A DNA stretch of 64,000 bases, from contig CM036775.1 of assembly GCA_020796225.1 (NCBI GenBank), positions 11,459,171 through 11,523,170 on the forward strand, read 5' to 3'. Shown here in pieces: positions 23,371-32,150 of this stretch (its first letter is position 1; each line of letters starts with the position of its first letter). Below the pieces are notes generated by a model, which worked only from the letters and a program-made list of their open reading frames with translations, was not told the DNA's origin and searched no databases. Origin of the DNA: Arion vulgaris (Eukaryota > Mollusca > Gastropoda > Stylommatophora > Arionidae). Made by a program: the position numbers and the translations under genes.

Positions 23371-23374
23371 CTTT

Positions 23375-23800
23375 TGTCGTCACACTGCTACCGGGTTGTT
23401 GCCCAGTGTTGTGATTTTCTGTTTTTGCCTTGCGCTGCTCTGGTGGCTTGTGTGATTGTTATCTTTGTTCTTTCCCAGGATTCCGCTACCCCATCTAACC
23501 ATCTTTTCCGTGGTCTTCCTCTTGCCTTCTTTCCCGATGTTCTGTTGTAGAAGACTCTGTATACTGTGGAGTTTGGATGCATTCTTATTAAGTGGCCAAA
23601 CCACTTCATTTTTGTTTATCTATGTAATTCAAGTACGGTTTTGTGCCAACTTTCTTCTTATGCTGATGTTAGTGATTCTGTCTTTTCTTGTGTTGTTGGT
23701 AACTTTTCGCAGGCAACGCATTTCACATGTAGTTATTTTTGTGACTGCGCTTTGCTCAATGTCCAAGTTTGGCTCTGGTAACACAAAGTAGGTATAAAAA
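23375..23800 (-). mobile_element. LINE 3' tail (KWFGHLIRMHPN family), minus strand
   Basis: The minus-strand frame at 23388-23609 gives KWFGHLIRMHPNSTVYRVFY and GKKARGRPRKRWLDGVAES, the C-terminal block of an APE-type LINE. Relatives: 26745-27145 (plus), 39840-40080 and 62400-62660 (minus). Confidence 0.85.
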
Positions 23801-23974
23801 TGCTGTTGATCATCTGTTGCTTAGCTGCCTGTGAAATTTTGGGTGCCTTAACATGGGGCTAGCTGGTAGGTTACAGCATTTGCTTTTGCACTCTAGCCTC
23901 TATCTCTCTATCCAGTTTTCCGTCTTCTGTGAATAATAGTAGTTGCAGCAGAAGAACAAAAATAAGAACAAATG

Positions 23975-24300
23975 TCACCGAGTGGTTACCGGGGCCCAAA
24001 TTGGGGTGTAAAGAATGGAACCCTGTTACCTACCACGCATGTCGTAAGAGGTGACTAAGGAGGTTGGCCATGAGGCTAACTACCCCACACCGTAAAATAC
24101 AGATGGCTACAGAACGGAGAGCGAACAGAGTAAACGCTGGCTGAAACCGGGCACATCGCTGAAGGATAAGCACCAGAGCTCCAAATGGTGCTGAAGATGT
24201 GATGTAAAACACACCAATGCTAAGGCTGCCTGAGTCAGATTTCCACATGAATAGAATTTATGAGGATGTCTGGTACATCGGTCTGGGCGGTGATCACAAG
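23975..24300 (+). mobile_element. SINE (CCGAGTGGTTACCGG head)
   Basis: The head resembles the A-box region of a Leu/Ser-type tRNA (CCGAGTGGTTA). Relatives with the same head occur at 29567, 34237, 41866, 43560, 45505 and 50625. The copies at 43560, 45505 and 50625 share this full-length body (GATGGCTACAGAA, then CCAGAGCTCCAAATGGTGC). Confidence 0.75.
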
Positions 24301-24429
24301 AGAGAGAGAACAAATGTAATGATACAACAGTAATACATTTTTGCTAAATAATTATAGTGGAACATTTAAGTAGAGTAAATTTACAAAGACGTAGGCAAGG
24401 ATAGATAATTGGTTATTAGGACTACTTAC

Positions 24430-24450
24430 CCGTGATATCATCTTCACTGA
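24430..24450 (-). CDS. Microexon (21 nt), phase 1-1
   Basis: Minus-strand acceptor TTTTTTGTCCCCTTCTAG, 21 nt ending in GG, then donor GTAAGTAGTCC. In the shared frame it reads V-SEDDIT plus one G. The frame shifted by one has a stop. The immediate intron on the donor side (24340-24429) and acceptor side (24451-24490) is strongly similar to that of the 17257 exon. Its acidic peptide differs from the other cassettes. Confidence 0.72.
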
Positions 24451-24516
24451 CTAGAAGGGGACAAAAAACATGTTTTAATATTATATAATGTATTGGCGAA
24501 ATACATAAAAACAGTG

Positions 24517-24640
24517 TACTGTAGTTTTACAAAAATACAAAAACAATAATAATACACATCAACGTTTCGACCAAAAGGCCTTTATCAAGTAAAGGATACA
24601 AGAGAAGTGAAGATTTGTAAAACTGCAGTACTTTGTCTTT
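24517..24640 (-). mobile_element. Penelope-like 3' end relic with inverted second piece
   Basis: 24517-24600 is the reverse complement of the Penelope-like 3' end (compare 5255-5335), including AACGTTTCGACCAAAAGGCC. 24612-24640 (TTTGTAAAACTGCAGTACTTTG) is the adjacent piece in the opposite orientation. This copy keeps GGTCGAAACG intact. Confidence 0.75.
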
Positions 24641-25360
24641 ATGTATTTCGCCATTGCTACAGTTAGCATGTAACGAATACAACATGAGAATAAACATCGA
24701 CAAAACAGAAGTAATGACATTCACCAGAGAGGAAAGCACTACCAATATCTCCATCGACAATCGCCCACTAAAAAAAGTGAAAGACTTCACATACCTGGGG
24801 AGCATTTTTTCAGCAAAACAGAAGAATAACTAATGAAATTCAACACAGATGCAACAAAGAAAATCAAATGATAGGACAAATGGCGCTAATTTTAAGATGC
24901 AAACACGTCACCATGAACACGAAAAGAGCAATGTTGAACACAATCTTTCTCCCACATTATGTTACCAGTGCCAAACCTGGACACTGACAACAAATGATAG
25001 AAGAAAACTAGTCACGACAGAGATGGTCTACGCAGAATGCTGGGTGTAACAAGAAGAGACCGGTTGAGAAATGAAGACATCAGGAAAAAATTGGGTACAA
25101 CATCAGTACTAGACTTCATCAAGAAACAACAAATTAAATGGTTGGCCACATAAGCAGATTACCAACAGACTGCACCTCAAAGAGCAATGCTGCTCCGATA
25201 CAATGGGTACAAAGCAAAAGATGGAACTCAGAGATAAGAGAGGCGACGAAAGAGACTATCTACGAAGCGCATACAAGGGCCCGTTTTAGAAATCTCTTCT
25301 TGACCTGACGCTGCGAGGCAAACAGGATTCAAGAAAGAAAGAAAGAAAGAAAGCCATTGC
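24640..25360 (+). mobile_element. LINE RT C-terminal half with (GAAA)n tail
   Basis: With frame changes it reads NMRINIDKTEVMTFTRE (about 24680), VKDFTYLGSIFS (about 24776), CYQCQTWTLTT (about 24960), then SRLPTDCT (about 25155) and a GAAA repeat at 25332-25352. Relatives of its tail occur at 44040-44250, 46010-46220 and 56045-56250. Confidence 0.75.
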
Positions 25361-25385
25361 TACATAGTTTTACTGCAGTCTTCCC

Positions 25386-25727
25386 AGGGGGACTGCCTAG
25401 AGTAGTTGATAGTATCTCGGCCTGCTAGCTGTGAGACGCTTCATAGCTCGGGTTCGAATCTACTGTCCGGCATTTGTTCGAGTCCCTGGTCTTACTCAGG
25501 ACGATAACGTGAGTACCTCTGAAGTCAGAGAAAATCTGCCTGTATGGCGAGGGAATACTAATTACGAGTACATTGAGCACACGGCTGCCAGTGTAAAAGT
25601 AATTTACTATGTGCATGCTGCTGCCATTGTAAGAAATTGGAAAAACAGATTTTCACGCAAAAATCAGTTTCAGAGATGGAACCTCGTCTGAATTGAAAGC
25701 GGACAGAAAAGGAAAAAAAAAAAAATA
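25386..25727 (+). mobile_element. tRNA-headed SINE with 12-bp target duplication
   Basis: Flanked by TGCAGTCTTCCC at 25374-25385 and 25728-25739, and ends in a poly-A run. The B-box-like GGTTCGAATCT lies at about 25450. The inverted paralogue is at 10478-10800. Target duplication plus A-tail shows LINE-machinery retroposition. Confidence 0.9.
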
Positions 25728-25774
25728 TGCAGTCTTCCCTTATATGTAACATATTGGCCTGAACGGATAAAACA

Positions 25775-25955
25775 AAATATCCTTACTTTTCTTTGACCAA
25801 CCTCACATGATTGATCTATTTATATCCTCTTCATGTCCAATTTGTCAAATACAGCTTCCACAAGCATGTCCATTTTTGCCATTCTGTCATCTTTCGATTA
25901 ATTATTTCCTTCTCCAGGACAAGAGTAGTAGTAGTAGTAGTAGTAGTTGCAGTAG
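25775..25955 (-). mobile_element. Short copy of the unit LINE tail plus (TAG)8
   Basis: 25775-25915 repeats the start of the 11690-12116 block, then jumps directly to a short TAG run at 25925. This is the condensed fourth duplicated unit, without minisatellite or RNase H tail. Confidence 0.75.
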
Positions 25956-26300
25956 TGATACAAGTCTATCATGACTGTTGATTTCCATGTTGTGTCTGAG
26001 CTGAAAGCAAGGATGCAGTGTTTCTTTCCATTTGTGCCTTAGCCTGGGCAGCTGATAAAGGGAATGTGCCTTATCCATTTTGCATAAACCCCCTCTCTAT
26101 CTTGCTGTTTCATACAAAGAAGGAAAGACAAGGTTAATATGTTTGGAATCAAGCAGGGTATATCATTCACTGTACCAGATCCTCGTTAAAGGGTTTAAAG
26201 TGTACTCATTTCAATAACAGTCTAAAAGAGTCCAGTTTTGTTATTTTTCGTCCCTACCTTCCCGTCCAGGCAGAGGGTAAGTTGCGCACCTGCTGCTGTC
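25956..26300. other. Intron-like stretch, nothing recognised
   Basis: No frame, repeat match or RNA structure seen. A plus-strand acceptor-like CCTTCCCGTCCAG followed by GTAAGT at 26269-26286 encloses only a few bases and is not called. Confidence 0.4.
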
Positions 26301-26390
26301 TTTGACAAATAATTCTAGTGCAGCATTTAAGTATATTAAATTAACAAAGATGACGGTGAGAGGAGAGAATTAATAAGAAGGACTACCTAC

Positions 26391-26429
26391 CTAATACACT
26401 AGCTTGAACGCCAATGGGCTTGTCCGTTA
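26391..26429 (-). CDS. Microexon (39 nt), phase 1-1
   Basis: Minus-strand acceptor GGTTTATTTGTCTTCCAG, 39 nt ending in TAG, then donor GTAGGTAGTCC. Read as an intact exon from its first base it would start with TAA, and the frame shifted by one has a TAG; only the phase-1 frame is open, giving V-TDKPIGVQASVL plus one G. That is the same frame as the other three cassettes, which is the strongest evidence that they splice together. Flanking introns (26309-26390, 26430-26480) are diverged relatives of those of the other units. Confidence 0.75.
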
Positions 26430-26544
26430 CTGGAAGACAAATAAACCAGTTACCATATAATGTGTTAAATTAACAGAAGATTAAATGGTTTGGCCACCAG
26501 AAAATAATATCGTCTACCACAAAGAGTCACATTTAAATTGCGCA

Positions 26545-26665
26545 GCGAAACTATTCTGGTTAGGATTTTTCTTAATACCCACGACAGAAAAAATTCACTG
26601 GCCTTATGGTGGATTGAAACCGGGTCTCTTGCATGGAAGCCACCGTCTAATTTCAGTTAATTGAC
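26545..26665 (-). mobile_element. tRNA-headed SINE fragment, minus strand
   Basis: The reverse complement carries GGCTTCCATGCAAGAGACCC and the B-box-like GGTTTCAATCC, followed by TTTTTTCTGTCGTGGG, a core shared with 33555-33670. Confidence 0.6.
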
Positions 26666-26744
26666 AATACATTGTACTAGACATCTAGAGAATACTTGAA
26701 CATATTTTTTTCATGAGTTAAGTTTGACATTGTGTTTTAACTTT

Positions 26745-27145
26745 GTGTTACCAGAGCCAAACATGGACAAATAGCAAAGCGCAAGTCACAAAAAATAACT
26801 ACATGTGAAATGCGCTGCCTGCGAAAAGTTACCAACACCAGAAAAGACAGTCACCAACATCAGCATAAGAAAGAACGTTGGCACAGAACCTTGCTTGAAT
26901 TACATTGAGAAACAAAGAATGAAGTGGTTTGGCCACTTAATAAGAATGCATCCAAACTCCACAGTATACACAGTCTTCTACAACAGAACATCAGGAAAGA
27001 AGGCGAGAGGAAGACCATGAAAAGATGGTTAGATGGCATAGCAGAATCCTGTCAAAGAGCAAAAATAACAATCATCCAAGCCACTAGAACAGCGCAAGAC
27101 AAAAACAGAAAACGACAACACTGGGCAAAAACCTGGTAGCAGTGT
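26745..27145 (+). mobile_element. LINE 3' tail (KWFGHLIRMHPN family), plus strand
   Basis: Encodes MRCLRKVTNT, MKWFGHLIRMHPNSTVYTVF and GKKARGRP with frame changes. It is the opposite-strand relative of 23375-23800. Confidence 0.85.
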
Positions 27146-27290
27146 GATGACACTGGACAACCCGGTAGCAGTGTGATGACACTAGACAACAACCCGGTAG
27201 CAGTGTGACGACACTAGACAACAACCCGGTAGCAGTGTGACGACACTAGACAACAACCCTGTAGCAGTGTGACGACAAAAGGAGAAGAAG
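27128..27290. repeat. 33-bp tandem repeat grown from a LINE 3' end
   Basis: Five copies of GGTAGCAGTGTGACGACACT plus AGACAACAACCC. The single-copy form closes the relative at 23375-23400, so the array expanded from the LINE terminus. Confidence 0.85.
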
Positions 27291-27434
27291 TTTGACATTG
27301 CAAGATTGATAGTATTTCCAGATTGTGCACCATATTGGAAGTTAGAGATTTTCACACTCGTTGAATGTTGAATTTTGTGTGACCATCAGGTTTTGATGTG
27401 TTAAAGGCGTTAAAATGAATTTGGTCTGTTATAC

Positions 27435-27510
27435 GAACACACACCTGTGGATACAGAGCACACACCTGTGGATACAGGCACACACTGGATAGCACACACC
27501 TGTGGATACC
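27435..27510. repeat. Short tandem repeat (CACACCTGTGGATA)
   Basis: Three to four imperfect copies of about 24 bp. Confidence 0.75.
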
Positions 27511-27559
27511 GTTAGGTGAAGTGTTGATTGAAATATCCTGGTGACGGGATGAGAGTTGA

Positions 27560-28125
27560 TTGAAGTATCACACTGATGTTGTTGGCTGTTGAAATGTGTT
27601 GTAGATGTCTACAGTGTATACGTGAGATATCTGCAACATCTGTATCGTTTATGGTTACCATACATCCTCATTGTTGTGGACACATCATCATTTCCCGAAT
27701 AAATCGAAGCGATTTGTCCACAATTTTACAAGCCAAGAAAAAATTAAAAGATTTTTGACTGACAAAGATGTGCACATAGATTATTCAAAGTACTGTGATT
27801 AGTACTGCAATCTGAAGAAATTTGCATATATCGAAAAAAAAATCAAGTGCCATCGCAAAAGAGTGGTGTGATTATATTGAAAACTGTAGGAGTAGTAAAA
27901 TGTACTCTGAAATTGTGAAGATAGCACAGCTCTTCTTTGCTATTCCAGCACACAATGGTTTGGTAGCAAGACTTTTCTTTAATCCATGTCCGATGGAGCA
28001 ATGAGAGAAATCGTCTTAGTGTGGATTCAGTCAAGTCAATTTCGCTTGTAAAATTTCATTTCAAACATTTCACATGCAGGAAATTTTGTGGACATTTGAT
28101 ACAAAAGACATTCTTAAAAAAGATC
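27560..28125 (+). pseudogene. hAT-family transposase C-terminal remnant
   Basis: hAT transposases carry a C-terminal dimerisation region. Here, with frame changes, the plus strand reads AKEWCDYIENC (about 27857), MYSEIVKIAQLFFAIPAHN (about 27900-27957), ARLF, a WSNERNRLS-like stretch (about 27990-28015) and VDSVKS, matching that region's usual order (FAIPAHNA, VERLFS, NRL, L). The N-terminal part near 27560-27760 is uncertain. No terminal repeats were found. Confidence 0.65.
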
Positions 28126-28199
28126 AGGTCATCAGAAAAAATATAGATGGAACACAATTTAAATGGAATTTAATATTAGAGATGTCCTCATTTCACTAG

Positions 28200-28700
28200 A
28201 TCAAAATATCATCATCATCATCAGGTGCTGGCTGGCGTAGGCAATCATGGATCTCCACAAATCTGTCATTGGTGTTTGCTGTCAACTCAGATGTTGACGC
28301 TCTACCGTGCCAGGAAGTCAGGCTATCCAAAATTTTCTCTCTGTCTTCCTCTGTCTCATCTACCCTCGATTCTAACGATCAAAATATGGCTACCCTATTA
28401 TTGTTGGTTTTATCATCATTGGCCTTGTCTCAGAAGACAACTTGTCATTAAATATGTTATGTCATGTCGAAGACAACTCATGACGTCCAATACTCAACAC
28501 CAAATGAGCTAGACTGTTTTTTCGTTTGCCCTTTATGAATTCAGACGTAGACTACCTAATATGTGGACTTTGAATGATTTTTACATGAAGACTAGCTTTC
28601 CTTATCAGTGTCCATTGTCATTCAGGCGAACTTACTTAGACTTCCAAACTACTTGTAATGTTGATGCCCAAGTAAAGGATCAGGAAACATGTAGTTCAAC
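28200..28700. other. Unassigned stretch
   Basis: Begins with a CAT microsatellite. Frames of 60-95 codons are present but show no recognisable domain; likely decayed repeat. Confidence 0.3.
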
Positions 28701-28726
28701 TTGTCATACTTGATACTGTGGCATAC

Positions 28727-29172
28727 CAAAAATTGCATACTGTGTGCACACCCGACAATTGCATTCTGTGTGCATAAACGACAATTGCATTCTGTGTGCA
28801 TCCGACAACTGCATACTGTGTGCATACCGACAATTGCATACTGTGTAGCATCACTGACAATTGCATACTGTGTGCATACCGCAATGTGCATACTGTGTGT
28901 ATGAACAGAAGCGACATACTAAATATGCAAAGAGATTGATTAATCAACATCAAATTGGCGTGTTGGGCCGCTGGACGCTGCTGGATTTGCTGAGATGGAG
29001 CTCAGAGCACCTATGGACATGTCTGGAGTGCTATGATGATAGTCCTCATATAACTGATAACTGAAAATTGCATACTGTGTGCATACCGACAAGTGCATAC
29101 TGTGTGCACACCGACAAGTGCATACTGTGTGCACACCGACAAGTGCATACTGTGTGCACACTGACAATTTGT
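28727..29172. repeat. 26-bp minisatellite interrupted by a LINE tail
   Basis: Copies of TTGCATACTGTGTGCATACC plus GACAA at 28727-28908 and 29063-29172. The right block is more uniform, with CACACCGACAAG. The intervening 28911-29062 encodes KRLINQHQIGVLGRWTLLDL, a LINE tail related to 54440-54960. Confidence 0.85.
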
Positions 29173-29224
29173 TGGGTCCAAGCTGGCCTTGAACCCCAGA
29201 ATTAGAACAGTATGGGGTTTCTAG

Positions 29225-29545
29225 CGAAACATGTTGCCCGCTTCACTATCGATGCCCCAGCTGGATAGAGAAGAAGAAAAATATATCTATCAAGTAAGAA
29301 CTCAGAATCTAAGAAAACTGGCTGATGCTACAAATAAGAAAATTGAAGTATTTTGGACATATAAAGAGAAACGAATGATTGGAGTGAAAAGACCACAAAG
29401 ATGGATTCAGAATGTAACTGATGAGCTCAGCATGACAGCTGCAAAGGAGGAGGAGGGGGATCATCTGGCATATGAGAGAGAAATTCCAAAGGACGGTTGG
29501 GGTAGCAAAGTTCTGCTCAAGATAAGCTATTTGATGATGATAATG
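29225..29545 (+). mobile_element. RTE-like LINE 3' tail
   Basis: The frame at 29231-29653 contains KRPQRWIQNVTDELSMTAA and HLAYEREI, ending at an ATGATGATAATG tail. The same family is at 31490-31620 (plus), with a minus-strand relative at 35870-35990. Confidence 0.8.
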
Positions 29546-29566
29546 ATAACATTAATATTCATCATC

Positions 29567-30075
29567 CCGCCCGAGTGGTTGCCGGGTCCCAAATTTGGGG
29601 TGCAAAGAATAGAACCACTGTTATCTACCATGCATGTCGTAAGAGGCGAGTAAAGAGGGTAGGCTGAAATCGGATGCACGTGTCCGCTAGGGAATGCTAA
29701 TCCTAAACAAATGCTTGTAGAAAATGGATGCACCAGACTGTAAGGCGCATAACATGGTGCAACGACCCCTCACAATGAGGAATGGGATAATAGATTCTAC
29801 GGCCGCCAATCTGCCTAGGAGATTTAGCCATGAAGTAAGAATGTCAGAACTACCATCACAAGGGTGGCCAAAACTTACTGCGGGAAGAGGTCGGCACAAA
29901 CAGGGAAGCAGAAATCATAGGAATTATATCCTACAGAACTGCCCCCAGACTTGAGAAGAAAGAGGTGGCCCACTTACACTAGCATCCAAGACAAACTGTA
30001 TGGTGTGGCTGATAATCTGAGGCAGATGGCTGCCTTTATTAGAGAATCTGAAATTCCAATCTAGTGAGAATGCAG
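29567..30075 (+). mobile_element. SINE-headed element with LINE-like 3' part, copy 1
   Basis: Starts CGCCCGAGTGGTTGCCGGG, continues for about 500 bp and ends with AAATTCCAATCTAGTGAGAA. It is a full relative of 34237-34745. The 3' half encodes RQMAAFIRESEIPI, a LINE C-terminus, so the element probably uses a LINE-derived tail. Confidence 0.75.
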
Positions 30076-30194
30076 AAGAAGATATTCATCATCCAATCTA
30101 CTATATAAATAGTATATTGATTTAACAAAACTTGGAAGGCTTAGTACAAAACTGAAGAAAGTGAAGATAGTGTAGCACATTATTACGATACTAT

Positions 30195-30345
30195 AGTGGT
30201 CATATAGAAGATCTAGAAGACGATGAGTGCATGATGTCATTGACGACCTGAGAATGACTGCTGCTGACACTGGCCAACTGGCACAGAACAGAGTTTTTCA
30301 GGACTGCTGTCATGGGAGCCAAGTTCTGGAAGGAACAGTCTGAAG
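30195..30345 (+). mobile_element. LINE 3' tail fragment (DDLRMTAAD family)
   Basis: Reads DDLRMTAADTGQLAQNRVFQ with frame changes. Relatives at 36130-36340 (minus) and 37600-37810 (plus). Confidence 0.7.
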
Positions 30346-30349
30346 TAGG

Positions 30350-30855
30350 TTAGACACAGTCCAAAGTAGGTTAGACACCTTACAAAACTGGTTGTAAGAT
30401 CATCTTATCATGTTCAATGCAACTTTATTTTAGTCGCTATGACTACACAATTAGGGAGTTAATGGAAGTCACTATTTGCTCATTCCTCTGTCTTTTTCCC
30501 TCCAATATTATTCTGTAGTAGAGAATTTATATCTCATACTGTAACCAAGCCATGAGTCTACATTTATATTTTTAACAGTTCCCTATACGCACATTTGTTC
30601 ACGTACAACTGCTGAAAACTGAAAGGGTCTAAAGCCGGAGAGTTGATTGACTTCAGTGTACCAAGATTTACCTCATGTAGATCGGTCCCTCTCTACAGAA
30701 ATGGAATAGCACCTGCATTAAACTCCCACCTCTATGCTTAACGACAATAGTGGACAACCAACTCCATCATCCACATGAAAAAAGATAAAAGTCAAAGAAT
30801 CGGTGAAGACCATTATAGAAGGAGGCATCTCGGCTAAGTAGAGAAGTTAGTTTGT
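30350..30855. other. Intron-like stretch, nothing recognised
   Basis: A short direct repeat (CAGTCCAAAGTAGGTTAGACAC region, 30340-30380) is the only structure seen. Confidence 0.4.
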
Positions 30856-30859
30856 TCCT

Positions 30860-31490
30860 TTCATGCCAAAGGCGGAAAATAGGGCAGAAGTTTTTGAGCT
30901 TCATGTGATGCAGTTCGTTGCTAGCAGTTGGAGATTTTGTATGGTTTTACATCCCGATAGTTTACTTTCTTGTAGTATTGTTCTTCTAAGAGTGGTCTTA
31001 GGTCTTCCACGTTCTCTTTTCCCAACTGGTGACCACATAAGGACTTGTCGTTTTAGTCTCTTTTCGTCTGATCTAAGAACATGACCTAAATATTTCCACC
31101 TTTGTTTCCTTATAATATTTGATACAGATTGTTGCTGTGTTCGATCTCTCACTGTGTTGTTAGAAACTAAATCACTCTAATTTACTTTTAGTAATTTGCG
31201 GAGACATTTATTCTCAAAGCTGTCCATTTTCTTATCAATTCTATTTGTTGATTTCCAACTTTCACAACCTTAGGTCAGTACAGGAATCCCACAGGACCTA
31301 AACAATTTAACTTTTGTACATATAATAACGTCTTTAGATTGCCAGATATTTGTTAACTTAGTGAAGGCACTAGCTGCTATAGCAATACAAGAGTTTATTT
31401 CTTTCATCGTGTCTCTGTTATTTGAAATTTTACTACCTAAATATGTCAAATGTTTAACTTTCTCCAGTGTTTGGCCATTTAGAGAAGAAG
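30860..31490 (-). mobile_element. LINE RT C-terminal part, minus strand
   Basis: The minus strand encodes LEKVKHLTYLGSKISNN (about 31440-31490), CESWKSTNRIDKKMDSFENK (about 31200-31265), QRWKYLGHVLRSDEKRLKR (about 31050-31105) and GKRERGRPKTT. It is truncated on its 5' side at about 31490, where a plus-strand tail is joined. Confidence 0.8.
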
Positions 31491-31625
31491 ACCAAAGAGA
31501 AGATGGGTTCAGGATGTGAAATGATTTATGCATGACGGCTGCAGAGGCGGGCATCTGGCCTATGAGAGGGAGAAATTTCGAAGGACTGTTAGGGTGGCAG
31601 TGTTCTGCTCAGGACAAGCTATTTG
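31490..31625 (+). mobile_element. RTE-like LINE 3' tail fragment
   Basis: The plus strand reads KRRWVQD, CMTAAEAG and HLAYERE with frame breaks; same family as 29225-29545. Confidence 0.65.
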
Positions 31626-31735
31626 ACAAATGTTCAGTCAGGTAAAGAAGTTATTTTTAAAGAAGATTGCAGTAGATGTGCTAAAAATTAACAACACCTG
31701 AAACTAAACAAATGAATGACAACAAATATTCTTAC

Positions 31736-31757
31736 CTATCACCAAAAGTGTAGTAAT
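31736..31757 (-). CDS. Candidate microexon (22 nt, or 15 nt with an earlier donor)
   Basis: Minus-strand acceptor TTTTCTTTATGTTTCAG, then ATTACTACACTTTTGGTGATAG, then consensus donor GTAAGAATATT. As written it is 22 nt and would break the phase-1 pattern. If the TTTT run has one extra base, or if the weaker internal donor at TTTTG-GTGATAG is used (15 nt, D-YYTF plus G), the pattern holds. The splice borders are convincing, but the exact coding content is not settled. Confidence 0.5.
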
Positions 31758-31886
31758 CTGAAACATAAAGAAAATGGCAAGTTTATAACATCCATTGATA
31801 TCAATATGTCAACAATCTGATGTTTTATTTACATCTCTATTGTATAGTTCAATCAGGCCAGGGAGTATGTACTTGCATAAACTTAC

Positions 31887-31895
31887 CAGGTAATA
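31887..31895 (-). CDS. Weak candidate microexon (9 nt)
   Basis: TATTACCTG lies between AAGACAG and the consensus donor GTAAGTTTATG on the minus strand. It is 9 nt, ends in G and is open in phase 1 (V-LP). The acceptor lacks a pyrimidine tract (purine-rich, reverse complement of a TCTC repeat). Confidence 0.22.
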
Positions 31896-31904
31896 CTGTC
31901 TTCA

Positions 31905-32150
31905 CACTCTATATATCTATCTATTCGCTCTCTCTCTCTCTCGTGATCGTTCTTTTACTGCCATTTTTATCATTCCTAAACGGCCTTTGCCAAAACGTTT
32001 GTTTTACGTCATCGTTCAGCGCCTTTTGGAGTTTTGGTGCTTATCCTTCTGTGACGTGTCCGATTTCAGCCAGCATTTACTGGATTCGCTCTCCATTAGC
32101 CTTTGACTGTCCCCAGCCGACCTGTAAGGCAGCAAATTCTATCTATTCTA
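31905..32150 (+). repeat. Dispersed repeat shared with 57100-57310
   Basis: Contains (TC)n, then CGATCGTTCTT-like, CCATTTTTATCATTC, GATTTCAGCCAGC and TAGCCTTTGACTGTCCCC, in the same order as 57100-57310. Possibly the 5' part of an unclassified retroelement. Confidence 0.6.

Noticed and set aside
26260..26290. Plus-strand mini-exon between CCTTCCCGTCCAG and GTAAGTTG
   Set aside because: Only six or seven bases, on the opposite strand to the microexon gene. A similar CACGTCCAGGC occurs by the LINE tail at 770, so it is probably repeat sequence.
28727..29172. Regularly spaced repeats considered as a CRISPR array
   Set aside because: No unique spacers of constant length, and eukaryotic context. 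It is an ordinary minisatellite.
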